Origin: Cryptomeria japonica
Taxonomy: Eukaryota; Streptophyta; Pinopsida; Cupressales; Cupressaceae
NCBI RefSeq assembly: GCF_030272615.1
Contig: NC_081406.1
Location: 247,063,218-247,127,217, forward strand
Direction of reading: 5' to 3'
Length of the DNA: 64,000 nt
This document shows positions 25,003 through 35,295 of this stretch, piece after piece (the first letter of the stretch is position 1; each line of letters opens with the position of its first letter). The notes beneath the pieces are model-generated. The model was given only the letters and a program-made list of their open reading frames with translations, searched no databases and was not told the DNA's origin. Both the position numbers and the translations under genes were made by a program.

Positions 25003-25186
25003 CAATTGTTCTTTACAACAAGGGTTTGACAACAATCTTTGCCTTCTCCTAATCTAACTTCTATTCTAATTGCTATTCTATTCTTCTCTAACTCCAATTG
25101 TTCTTTACAACAAGGGTTTGACAACAATCTTTGCTTTCTCCTAATCTAACTTCTATTCTAAATGCTATTCTATTCTTCTCTATTTC
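25003..25186. repeat. Tandem duplication, 2 x 92 bp
   Basis: CAATTGTTCTTTACAACAAG occurs at 25003 and 25095, and the whole 92-bp unit is nearly identical in both copies. It lies on the LTR-like left side of the 2.7-kb element. Confidence 0.85.
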
Positions 25187-25929
25187 TCTGCGACTAACTA
25201 TTCACAACTGGCTATTAACCTTTACAAAATGAGAAGCTTGAGATTTATATTGAGAGCTCACTACAATGAACGGTCAGGATCAAATCTCCATCAACGGCCA
25301 AGATTTTACAATGAAAACCCTAATTAGGGTTTGTTACAACAAACTCAATTTGGCCAATAGATAATTATAACATTTTAGCATAACCAATAGATAATAAGGG
25401 TAGATGCCTCGAAGTTTGTGCCATCATGGGCGAGTCAAGTACATTGAATCAAGACATGCTGATGTGGAACTCCTTCGATTGGTGGAGATAGTGACTGGGA
25501 TGACTCCTCGACTTTGCACTTGTACTTGGTAGATTTGATACTCAACATTACAAGCTTGCTCGATGTTTGGTGTGACGATGGGAGGCGTCATTCATCGATC
25601 CTTGCTTGCCTATCCTACCTTAAGATAGTTGTGTGATATCTCTTTATACTTCAAGGTCTTGACCTTTTCATGTCATCTTGATGCAGTGAAAGTACTTGAG
25701 ATTCTTCCTCCCTTGATACTCTTGTGCTTGTTGATGAAGTTTTCTTCTTGAAGTTGCATGATGGTGTAGATCTTGCGATCTTCCCTTTCTCATTTCTTCA
25801 AGGTGTTGCTTTGCAATTTGCATCATCTTCCTTTCATATCTGCAAAACAAAACAAGTATGGTATCAAATACTCATGGCATATAGCTTTTACACACCTTAA
25901 TATGATCTTTGGGTATTGCAGGTCTGATA

Positions 25930-26690
25930 GGTGTATCTAGGAAAAATTCGCTCTCATGAAGGAGCACTTGAAGTTGTTTTTCGCTCCTAGAGAGGAGCTC
26001 TTGAAGTCCTCTCAAACTTAGTCCAATTCCGTCTTTCATTACTTCAGGTTTGAATAATTTATCTTTCATGGAGGTGGAGGCATCAAATTAGCTTGGAAGA
26101 TGGTTCGGCAAGCAATTTCGCTCCTATAATGGTGCACTTGGAGTTCGCTCTCCTTAGATTGAACATGAAGTTTGCTCCTCTTAGCCTGAACATGAAGTTC
26201 GCTCCCCTATGACCTGAACATGAAGTCCGCTCCAAGATGGGAGCACGTGAAATAACCTTCTAAAATGGTTCTCTCCTAAGCATGTTAAGACATCAAATCA
26301 GCTTAAGGAAATGATCTATTAGGAGGTTTGGCATCTTATTTTGGGCAAATGAGACAAATTCGCTCCCCTAAGTCTGAACATGAAGTTCACTCCCCTCTGT
26401 CCATTCATGAAGTTCGCTCCCCCCCTTTGTTCATGAAGTTCGCTCTTATGTGCTTGAAGGTGAAATTTGCTTTCAACTCAAAATCGGATCAGCTCAAGGT
26501 AAATGCTCTCCCATCATCTCCCGAGTATATGAAAGAAATTCGCTCTCACTTGGGAATTTATGAAGTAAAATTCACTCACTACCTTTGCATATGAATTTCA
26601 CTCTCCTACTTCCAAACATGAAGTTCGCTACTCTATGCCCAAACATGAAGTTTGCTCCTCTATTAAGGGCATTCGAAGTGAATTCTGCCC
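25930..26690. repeat. Array of short dyads with GCTCC stems (2.7-kb copy)
   Basis: TTCGCTCC/TTCGCTCT and GAGC words recur about 15-20 times. Several form short hairpins such as GCTCCTAGAGAGGAGC and GCTCCAAGATGGGAGC, separated by ...CTTGAAG or CATGAAG spacers. The equivalent region in A carries the same GCTCC...GGAGC theme; in B and C it is GGCGC-based. Confidence 0.7.
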
Positions 26691-26964
26691 CTGATGAGGA
26701 ACTTGAAGCTTTCGCCCTCAACCTCGAGCACTCAAAGTATCACTAACCAGCAATCTTTCACACTCTTTGGTTGAACTCATGATGGGCTTTACTTCTCATG
26801 TGATCGAGATGTTACTGAAGGCTAACAAACTCACTCATTTCATACCTCATACAAGGCTATCCACCTAATTGTTGGCTTCTTGACCACCTATACCGCTCTA
26901 ATGCAAAGGCTGATAGCTAAGGACGGAAACACTATCCTGGAAAGCGAAAAAAAAAGTGGGGTGT

Positions 26965-27001
26965 CCCCATTTGCAATGGGGTGATGTGTGAATACCTCAC
27001 A
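26965..27001. other. Terminal double hairpin (2.7-kb copy)
   Basis: Stem-loop CCCCATT-TGC-AATGGGG (26965-26981) is followed by TGTGA-ATACC-TCACA (26987-27001) at the element end. Both are conserved in A (51767-51802), B (61971-62007) and, inverted, C (62591-62627). Confidence 0.8.
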
Positions 27002-27004
27002 ACA

Positions 27005-27009
27005 ACATG
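27005..27009. repeat. Right target-site duplication of the 2.7-kb element
   Basis: ACATG, paired with GCATG at 24296. Confidence 0.6.
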
Positions 27010-27112
27010 CTTGTTGGGCGAGTCTCTAGGTCAGACTCGTGAGTCTTTTGTTAAGAATCGTCAGGACTCGGCTCGCAAGTCCGTGGCGAGTCCCACGAGT
27101 CTTCCATCTATG

Positions 27113-27120
27113 GTTTGGGT
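27113..27120. repeat. Right target-site duplication of the hAT element
   Basis: GTTTGGGT, perfect copy of 23044-23051. Confidence 0.9.
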
Positions 27121-27595
27121 GTTTTGGAGAGACATGGATCATCACTTTATCATTGGAAGTTGGCATAACGATGAGTACTTTCATCATTGATCAGTATAAG
27201 CACTTCTTACATCATCATGAGTCTGATTTTCAAATTCATGGGTGCTGTTCAGGTTTGCATCAGCAGCCTAGGATGGGCTGATATGTTTTTTCGTGCACCT
27301 ATGAGGGGTATTTTGCACATCCATGGAAGCTCATGTGTAGTTGGAGAGTTATTTGTTGTTGATAGCTTCTTGAGATACTTCTATCTCCTCATTTTTTATG
27401 AATGGGACAGCGTGGTGACTTGGAATCCATTAATCAGCTTGATAGTGGGAAGGTTTTAGAATATCAGAGTTACAAGGTTCAATACTGCGGGTTGCATCAA
27501 AGTGGAGCAGTGGCATTTTTCATATGGCTAGTTTGGGATCTTGGTGGTACAACAAAAAATTGCTCGAGGACAAGCAATGTTTGGGCCAGGAGGAT
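27121..27595 (+). other. 3' internal end of G2, ending in a polypurine tract
   Basis: Continues G2 after the hAT insertion. It ends ...GCTCGAGGACAAGCAATGTT and the purine-rich GGGCCAGGAGGAT (27583-27595). LLEDK-type ends followed by a GGGAGGA tract are usual just before the 3' LTR of plant Gypsy elements. Confidence 0.55.
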
Positions 27596-28723
27596 TGTAA
27601 TGTCCCCAAATTTTAAGGTGACATTTAATTAAATTGATTTTTATTAAGCTATCAAAATATAAATAAAATATCCATACGATGACTTATTATTAATTAATTT
27701 AATTAAATAACAATAAAATAATTAAATATTATTATAAGGCCACTTTATTTAATTAAGTTTTCCAGTCAGTTTGATCTTCTAGATGTTTCTTGGAGGGCTT
27801 TATAAGGAGGTCCTTGGGTTGTAGCAAGGGGATGCTTTTGATTTAATGAACGTTGATGATTTCTAGAGACAAAAACCTTCAGGAATTTGACAAGAGGATT
27901 AAACAAAGACCTGGTTCTTTTGAAGGGGTGGATTCGTGACGGAGTCTACATCCGGGCCAAATTTGTGAAGTCTTCATTAGAGACAAATTTGCAGTAATAA
28001 GGTTAATTGCAGTTCTGAGGTAATTTATATTCCCATGAGAAAATAAGGATATCTTCTTCTGAATATTTTAATTGCAGTTTATTGAAAGAGTAGCTGATAT
28101 TTGTGGGACCCGATTCTTTATTGGGACCTTGGTTCAAGTTTGATATTTATTTAAGATTATAGGAAAAGTCTAGAGTAATTGCTGCTAAATATTAGGTGAA
28201 TATTTCGATTGCTAAGGTTTGGAGGATGGGCATATTGAATATAATAATATTGACATTGTGAATGATTCGTGGATTAATTGTTTTGGCCGTGTGGGAGTAT
28301 AAGACTATATCTGCCAATTATATAACATTTGTGATCATTATGAAATAGGTGTTCAACTGATATTTGTCGATATTATCTAAATGAGTTTCATAAGAGTACG
28401 ATATATTAAAGGGTTAATTTTTGCTGCTTCGATTCAAATATTTTATCCGGGAGTCCAAGCTTAATGTTGTACTCGAAGCTTGTGGAATCATTAGCACCTG
28501 GATGCAATTCCTTTTACAGTGGGTCCCACTTGTGATGAATGAGAACAGAGGCTGCATGAAATGTGTCATTGACCGGGTCATTGGCTCAACTATTATCGAG
28601 GAGCTTCTTAAGGCATATCTGCTTGAAGGAAGATTTTCAGTGCATTCATCATAACACTAGCTGGGCACATTCTCACCTGTGAGTAATCTTGTTGAATTAA
28701 TGTTAGTGCATTATAAACGCTAT
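27596..28723 (+). repeat. 3' LTR of G2, probably cut short at about 28724
   Basis: Starts TGTAATGTCCCC, the exact inverse of the 5' LTR end at 18935. A TATA-like CTTTATAAGGAGG lies at 27798-27810. No GGGGACATTACA end is found. Another LTR-like start, TGTAACATGCC, occurs at 28724, so a later insertion may interrupt the LTR here. The visible part does not align with the 5' LTR by eye, so the two may not be true partners. Confidence 0.5.
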
Positions 28724-28958
28724 TGTAACATGCCACTAATTCTAAACTTAACAAAAAATAGATATCTATCTTTATTAAGATAAAAAGCTTGAGTATTTCA
28801 AATAAAACATAACTACTTCAGCTGAAAATGAAAACTAACTAATTGCTCTTCAACAAAATAAGAATTCTAACTAATTCAATTGAAAGGAAGTTAATCTTCT
28901 AAATGGACTAACCACGAATCATAATCTTCAAGAGTAAGTATTTTAACATGATCATTTC

Positions 28959-29752
28959 TGATGCAGGAGCATCCCCGGTTCATAGCAATCTTGCATCAAC
29001 CAAAAACATTTTCCTTTTTGTTTTGCTTTCTGTTTGCAGTTTCAGCTTTTCTTTCTGTGTGTACCGGTTTTGGCTCGCCGAATATTGTGGAGTTGGATTC
29101 TACTTGGAGACTTGATCATCTTTCTTAATCCCAAACCACATCGCATTTTGATCATTTTCCGGCAAGATATCGCTATCGGTTTCCTTGACAGTTTCTTGTT
29201 ACCGGTTGCCTAGACCTATTTTGGTGATCTACCGGAATCCCTTCTGAAGCTTGCGAAGCCTTGGGCGTTGATTCTGATGTTACTTGGCGTGTGGCCGACC
29301 TTTTCCCACGATCTACACTTCATCCTTTGGATTTTCCGAAGGAATCTCTTGGTGAAGGCCGACCTTGTTGGTTTTACACATTAGGTCTTGTTCTTCGGGT
29401 TTTGATCCCTTTTTGGGCCGACCGGATCCTTTGGATTGTATATATAATTGTAATTGCGCATTAGAATGTAATATCAATCAAAGAATCAAGTAGTGAGATT
29501 GTGCATAGAAGATAGATCGTAAGATTAAAGGTCCCAGTTGTGACCTATTCTGTATTTTGAGCATGTTTTAGCAGGCCTGTGAGCCGAATTTTGTAACCCG
29601 GTTGTTACCGGTTGGTTGTAATCAATTTTCATGTTATAATACAATCTATTCTGCATTGCCTCCATCATATATTTGTGCTTTCGTTGTGTTTACTCTTGCT
29701 GACCGGTTCGGATTGATCTCTTTGAGGTCCCTCCTCACTGGTGACTGCTTCA
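28959..29752 (+). mobile_element. Solo LTR (794 bp) with perfect 5-bp target duplication
   Basis: Starts TGATGCAGGAG and ends GACTGCTTCA, so the termini are inverse copies (TGATGCAG / CTGCTTCA). It is flanked on both sides by ATTTC (28954-28958 and 29753-29757). A TATA-like TGTATATATAATTG lies at about 29437. It is rich in CCGGT words. No internal element sequence remains, so it is a solo LTR left by recombination. The strand is chosen from the TATA position. Confidence 0.8.
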
Positions 29753-29757
29753 ATTTC

Positions 29758-30947
29758 ACTTTTCAAAAGAAAGAGAATAAGTTCAGAGATTACAAACCAT
29801 TAAGCTTTCCAACTAGAGTTTTTTGTAACAAGCCTTGGCATAGTCTAGAAGAGGAAGAGCATCATCAAGGGCTTTTCCATCCAACCATAGACCCACAATC
29901 CTTCCAACTAGAAGTGGCTCTACCCATCTTGAGGGTGCAAACTAAGGACTAGATCTAGTTACCATCTTGCCATCTGAGCCAAGTGTTTAGAATCTACACA
30001 CAACTAGTCGGTCACACACTATAGATGCCCCCTAACTAGTATGACCATTTGACTAGTAGGTGTATCTGTTTTATGTTGGCCAAGGTTTTAACATTGCAAG
30101 CACGTTCAACACGCTATCAATATTCACCACCCTTGCTCGACTTGATCTTACTGGAATTCAACTAACTCACAAGTTACATAACATCTAGGTACAACTAACC
30201 CATTGGCTTACATAATCATATAGTTATATAATTTGTCTCATGTCTACTAGCATTAATGGTCTACAACGACCTTCATGGGTTTCTAACATATTCAGACCCA
30301 CCAACTATTGTACTACTGACTCTAACAAACTCAACTATCAACATGGGTTCCATTTAATTATAACTTCAGTTTTCTTATCAGCTAACCAGAGAATACAAAG
30401 ATTAAATAGATAATTACAATTTAGATATCATTCTAATTAATTAACTTTTATCATTATGTTATACACATTTCAAGACAAGCCAACTGCTTACTATCCCTAG
30501 TCCCAAACAGTCTCAACTACCCACGAGGTGAAATGGCTTTTCTTTCTTACGACTTCAACTCAATAGAGACATTCTTCTATGGTTTAACTGCAAAATTAGT
30601 TGTTTTTAAATCACTATAAGCATTCATTTGATGCATGCCGCAAAGAATGATAATTAATGGGTATAGTTAATTCTTCTATCTGGTATTTCTACTTCCAAAG
30701 TATGATGATAAGCATTGATTAAGAGGGGTCCATGTCGCAGATTAGTATTTATAAATGAAAAACAAAAACTGATTGCCTTCACATAGGTTTATATTTCTTT
30801 TCCAGGTTATTGATGTTCAAACTCTTGTCTTGCTCTAAGATTCCTTCTCGGAGTCGTTATGTCAAATTCAAAGTATGTATATGCACTCAAGTGAGATGAC
30901 CCATATTTCGGGTTCTTAATGCACAGTAATTAATGATAGATTATGAT
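29758..30947. other. No gene seen between the two solo LTRs
   Basis: AT-rich sequence without a supported frame. By position it is probably part of the G1 3' LTR. Confidence 0.3.
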
Positions 30948-30952
30948 CTAAT

Positions 30953-31756
30953 TGTTGGCATTCTACACTCTAATGAGAATAGTTGATGTTGTCATTGATG
31001 GCAACCAACTGGCAACCAACTGGCAATAGGTTTCTACATGCCTGGCATCACATATATAATACACCGGCAGACACCAACACCGACAGGCGCTTACACCGGC
31101 ATTTAGATTACATCGGCAACAAAGCATACTGGCACTCCAGCCGACATGGGATGAACTTTTGTTTATTGTAATATAATTATCTTTTGTAAGCCGACATGGT
31201 ATATTGTAAAGACTCATATATGTATGAGATCTTATAGATCATTTTGTGATGAAGTATAGAGATGTATGGTAGAAGATAGTTGTTTAGTAGTAGCGAAGGT
31301 TTTTGGTTAAGGTATCTATCTGAGCCTAAACCGGTACTGAACCTGGCATTAGAGATGCTCTTTTGAGCAGTACATTGTATTGGATTTAATTATCCATTTT
31401 GTAGTCAGTGAGACTCTTCATTGAGCAGTGAACTCTAGGCCGTTGGCCTCCCTGCCTGTGCAAGCCCCTCTATTGTAAGTAGTATTTATTCATTGGCTAG
31501 TGAGTAAATATTGTGGGTCACAAATCCCACCGAGGTTTTTCCCACACCGAGTTTCCTCGTTAAAATATCTTGTGTTATGGTGTGTTTCTATGTTGTCTCT
31601 GTTATTTCTGTTTACTGCATTTATTCTTATTTACCAGTACACTGTTTTGGGTTGCAAAGTTATAAATAAGTTTAAATATTCATTACACCGATTAGACACT
31701 GATTCACCCCCCCCCCTCAAATCTCAATGTCTGTGGGACTATCATTGAATCCAACA
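30953..31756 (+). mobile_element. Copia-type solo LTR (804 bp) with perfect 5-bp target duplication
   Basis: Starts TGTTGGCATTC and ends TTGAATCCAACA, flanked by CTAAT on both sides (30948-30952 and 31757-31761). It shares with the LTRs at 38785 and 44794 the TGTTGGCA...TCCAACA ends, ACCGGCA words, a C-run near the 3' end and the GGTTTTTCCC...GTTTCC..GT..AAA.. TCTTG.TGTTATG block. It is therefore a relative of the 6.9-kb element, reduced to one LTR. Confidence 0.88.
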
Positions 31757-31761
31757 CTAAT

Positions 31762-32990
31762 GTCTTTATGTCATCATAATGATTTCTACAATGAAACTGA
31801 TGCATGCTGATAAATATTCAATTCTTAACATATAATAGCAAGAAATCTAATGCACGATGCTAAGGAATATATTATGACAATATTGGCTCTGCTATAAACA
31901 TAATACAGAATGAAATAAACATGCATGTGTCTAGGCAATGGCTGGTGATAGAATATCTCAATTACTGGAACATTCCACTCTAGCACTCCTTGTGATCACC
32001 CCCCCGTTTTACAATCCACTGACATTTCTTTGCGATGAGCGAGAGACCAGAAGGCCATGTTTCTCCTAGTTTTGCAGCAGTCATAACTATTATTGATTTC
32101 CGCTATTCTTCCCCAACATTTCTTTGTCATTGTTGCACACTGCTAACCTTTCAAGCTTGTGGAGCTACCACTTTGTAGTGGTTGTTAGAAGATATCAAGA
32201 GAGAGTCGTTCTTTCCATTTTGCTCCGTTTTTCCCAAAAATAATGAAACTAAAGTTCTGAAAATCATTCAAGAGCCTTTTCCATGTGATCACGCTCTCCC
32301 TGTAAATAAAAATAAATGAAATCTTTTCAAAACTTCCGGTGCTAAGCAACAAGTGCTCTTGGAGACGTTATTGCGAGTGGTGGAGTGGACGTTACGTTTT
32401 CCCCCAATCTCAACAAACGCACTTGATAAATAAGGATTGCTGAATTATTTAGATAATGCTCCTCAATTTTGATATATTAATATGTATTTACATATATTAA
32501 GGATTGGATTGAATTCAAATGACATTCATAATTCTAGTTCCTTTCCTTCCAATTATGAAGTTGTTGATAATATCTTTTTTTCTTTTAAATTAATTACAAG
32601 AGATAGACCAAGACCACCTAACTGACAAGGTCATGACAATTCTACCCATGGTACCAAGATTACGACAAACCCCAAGGACAACTCATCTCTAGGTTCAAGC
32701 TTGATGACAAATTTGACCTCTTTCGAAGTATACATTCCTCTCCGTGATGACACTCTCCTTCCCTCTTGAGGATGTAGTTGCTCTTGCATCCACTTGGTTA
32801 TATGAAAATAGTTAGGCAAATCTTGTCTTTCATAATTTCCAAACATACACAACAAATATTATCAACAATAATTATTCATGTCAATATTTCCATCTCATTG
32901 ATGATTATACATCTCATGTATGAAAAGAAATAAAATATTAATGACATACCAATCTCAATTGCAACATCCAAAATAGAACCATCAATGAAA
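31762..32990. other. No gene seen; U3-like part of the G1 LTR
   Basis: No supported coding frame. A short open frame at 32631-32855 has no recognised homology and lies within the presumed U3. Confidence 0.3.
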
Positions 32991-33004
32991 ATAGGGATGT
33001 AACA

Positions 33005-33017
33005 TACTTTCCCCCTT
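33005..33017 (-). promoter_or_regulatory. Polypurine tract of G1
   Basis: Minus-strand CAAGGGGGAAAGTA directly precedes the LTR start TGTTACATCCC. It primes plus-strand DNA synthesis in reverse transcription. Confidence 0.6.
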
Positions 33018-33129
33018 GTGAATCATCATCCTCGATGATTCATTCTTATTATTAAAATCCATAAGAAATAGTTTTGATAAAATCAAACATCAAAAAAAGT
33101 TTCAAATGCTTTTGAAGGAATAAGGAAAT

Positions 33130-34206
33130 TTCTGAAGGATTTCATCAATCCTCCCAAGTGGGATTCTCTTCTGAATGTTGGTCCCGCTGGACTTTATATT
33201 GTATAACCTTGCAGTTACATAAGCGAAGCTTACGTATTTTGAGCACTCTTAAGTGGCTAAAATCCGGCCACCTCTAGATCCTACACCTACAAGAGGTTCC
33301 AATCAATCTCTAATCAAAGTTGGCAATATTATTTTCAAGATACAAAACATGAAAAACACACTGCAATCGGGCGAGAGTTGGAGGTCGAGCAATTTTGTAG
33401 GCTACTGGATAGACAACTACTAGGACTTCAAAGGGTCCCACATACCTCGGTGCTAACTTAAAGGATTTTCCAAATTGGATTGAACTCTTATGTGGTTTAA
33501 CTCTCAGGAGAACTTTCTCTCCCACCACAAATTGTTTGGGAACTCGCTTTGCATTTGCATAGCTTTTCTATCAATCGTTAGCTTCTGCTAACCTTTGCAT
33601 GATCATCTTAACTTGCTCCTCCATTTCTGGGAGCATCTCGGAACCCAAGGTTATCCTATCCTCTAGCTTGTCCTAGCTAATAGGAGTCTACACCTCCTCC
33701 CGTATAGTGCTTTGAAAGGGCACCATCTTAATGGCTGATTGATATGAATTATTATAAGCAAATTCCACAAGAGGAAGAAAATCTTCCCATTTGTATTGTT
33801 CATCCATACAATACACTCTTAAGAGGTCCACCCAAACTCAGTTCACTCTTTTTGTTTGACCATCGGTCTCGGGATGGTAGGCTGAACTGATGTTTAATTG
33901 GGTTCGTAAAGCTACAACAAGGTTTGCCAAAACCTAGATGTCATTCTCGCATCCCCATCAAATATAATCTTCTCTGGTACCCCATGTAAATAAAAAATCT
34001 CTTGAACAAACATCCGAGCTATTATGGGTGCTCCATCGATCAAATTACCTGGTATTAAATGAGCTACCTTGGTGAGTCTACCCACCACCACTAAAATTGC
34101 ATTTTGTCTATTCCATGACATGGGTAAGCCTTGTACAAAATCCACATTCATGATTTCCCTTTTCTTATTTGGAATAACATGTGGCTGCAACAACCCTGTT
34201 AGATAC
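33130..34206 (-). pseudogene. G1 integrase core, C-terminal domain and chromodomain (3' half of split pol)
   Basis: Minus-strand reading starts YLTGLLQPHVIP at the insertion junction and continues with VDFVQGLP, VVVGRLTKVAHLIPG and VPEKIIFDGDARMTSRFWQ: the Ty3/Gypsy integrase core with the first two catalytic Asp positions. After frame breaks comes SSAYHPETDGQTKRVN, in which the catalytic Glu of GQTER is Lys, so the enzyme would be dead. Next are the C-terminal GEKVLLRVKPHKSS...GPFEVL...VAYKIARPP block (33310-33528) and a chromodomain end (KVQ.DQHSEENPTWED, about 33140-33200), ending in stops. The 5' half lies at 51811-53086, beyond element A. Confidence 0.85.
34202..34206. repeat. Left target-site duplication of element A
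   Basis: GATAC, paired with AATAC at 51806-51810 (4 of 5). Joining across the insertion restores integrase order. Confidence 0.7.
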
Positions 34207-35083
34207 TGTTGATGTGTTATTTATGCACAGTCTAACACAGAATAAGATACCCAAAAGTATCTTATCCTCTCTTGAACAAAGTTACTCAAATGTTGAAGAT
34301 TGACTTAAGGATCACTTGAGACAACTACAAGGTTCTTGTATGTCAAGTCTTGACTCGTGGATAAGCACAATTGGTCGTTGTGATTGTTGTTCCTCCAAGA
34401 GGCCTTACGTAACTTCTTAGAATATGATGCTCAATCTCTCTAAGACTGGTTTCTTCGAATGATATTCAATGAGGCTCTTTCCTACTACTACTACTAGAGT
34501 TTATCAAAAAAAAGTGCAAAAGATGAAGGTTGAGAGATACTAAGCTATTCCTAGGAATGGATGGATGAAGGACGACTCAAGTGAAACTCTACTAGTCCTA
34601 GTATTGCCATACAAGAACAACTCCACCAAAACTAGTGCAATCTTCTAAGGACATTTGAAGATTTTCAAATCGCTGCTAAGCATAGACACCATCAATCGAA
34701 TGCATATCCATGATTAAGCAACAATTGAACTTAAGTACTTTCAATATTTCCAGTTGACCACACAAGGCGCGCTTACAATCAGCAAGGGGCTAGTGGTATG
34801 GATTATGAGTTTCACAATAAATCATATGCAACATTCCATCATTCAATCTAAATATTTAAATCAATATGAAAGATTGACTTGAGAGGATGAAAAACCATGT
34901 AAGAATCTTCAAGGGATGAATAAAAACACCATAACTTCAATGTTTTATTAACCCAATAGCAAAGTAACAACAATTCTTCAAGTCGTCTTATCTCTCTTAA
35001 ACTCCTATATCTATTATAGCTAATGTCTATTATCTAATGTCTCTTCTTGTCTAATGTCTAATGATTACAAATGAAATGAGTGG

Positions 35084-35095
35084 GGTTTATATAGC
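35084..35095 (-). promoter_or_regulatory. TATA box of element A
   Basis: Minus-strand GCTATATAAACC, about 0.9 kb from the left end. Equivalents are at 25241-25250 (2.7-kb copy) and about 55722-55731 (B, CTATATAAGGGG). It is in each case downstream of the ORF, as expected for the U3/R border of an LTR. Confidence 0.55.
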
Positions 35096-35295
35096 ACTCC
35101 CAAATACAATGAAGGGCCAAGATCAAATAAATATCAAGAGCCGATATTTTGCCACCTAAACCCTAATTAGGGTTTGATACAAATAAACCCTATCAAGACA
35201 AGCATTATGATGATACCAACCAATGAGAAAATGACATGAACTTACACAAAATCAAAGAAGCATCCTCCAATAGGAAAATAATCTGCCACATAGGA

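Larger units (their letters stand above)
24301..27004 (-). mobile_element. Short (2.7 kb) ORF-less member of the A/B/C element family
   Basis: The left end CGTTGATGTG (TG mutated to CG) matches TGTTGATGTG of A and B. The right end ...TCACAACA and the double hairpin (26965-27001) match A, B and C. It shares with A and B the left-end block (ACACAGAATAA, CTTATCCTCTCTTGA), the CCCTAATTAGGGTTTG palindrome (25318) and a minus-strand TATA box (ATATAAATCT, 25241-25250). It lacks the large ORF; sequence between about 25.4 and 25.9 kb is short and not alignable by eye. It sits in the hAT element with a 4-of-5 target duplication. It could be a deletion derivative or, if the family are giant LTRs, a short solo LTR. 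Confidence 0.75.
23052..27112 (-). mobile_element. Internally deleted hAT DNA transposon interrupted by a nested element
   Basis: The ends are CAAAGTTGGAAAACTCG (left) and, read inward on the minus strand, CATAGATGGAAGACTCG (right): 14 of 17 positions match, giving a terminal inverted repeat. Both are flanked by a perfect 8-bp duplication GTTTGGGT. Subterminal GACTCGG words recur inside both ends (23065-23125 and 27010-27105), a common hAT feature. After removing the nested 2,704-bp element and its 5-bp duplication, the transposon is about 1.35 kb. That is far too short for a full hAT, and only the two ends of a transposase remain. Confidence 0.85.
28724..33004 (-). repeat. Probable 3' LTR of chromovirus G1, carrying two solo LTRs
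   Basis: On the minus strand the LTR starts TGTTACATCCC at 33004, right after the tract ACAAGGGGGAAAG. This fits the usual ...GAGGATGATGATTCACAAGGGGG-LTR junction of plant Gypsy elements. The far end is less sure: plus-strand TGTAACATGCC at 28724 would give a minus-strand end GGCATGTTACA, matching the inverse of the start at 9 of 11 positions. Without the two nested solo LTRs it would be about 2.7 kb. The right boundary is well supported, the left is a hypothesis. Confidence 0.4.

Noticed and set aside
25668-26069. Two short minus-strand frames of the 2.7-kb copy, with TTGTTTTGTTTTGCAG between, considered as a spliced gene
   Set aside because: The acceptor looks good, but joining to the nearby donor gives a stop in the phase tested, and the peptides do not match the A or B protein; left unannotated.
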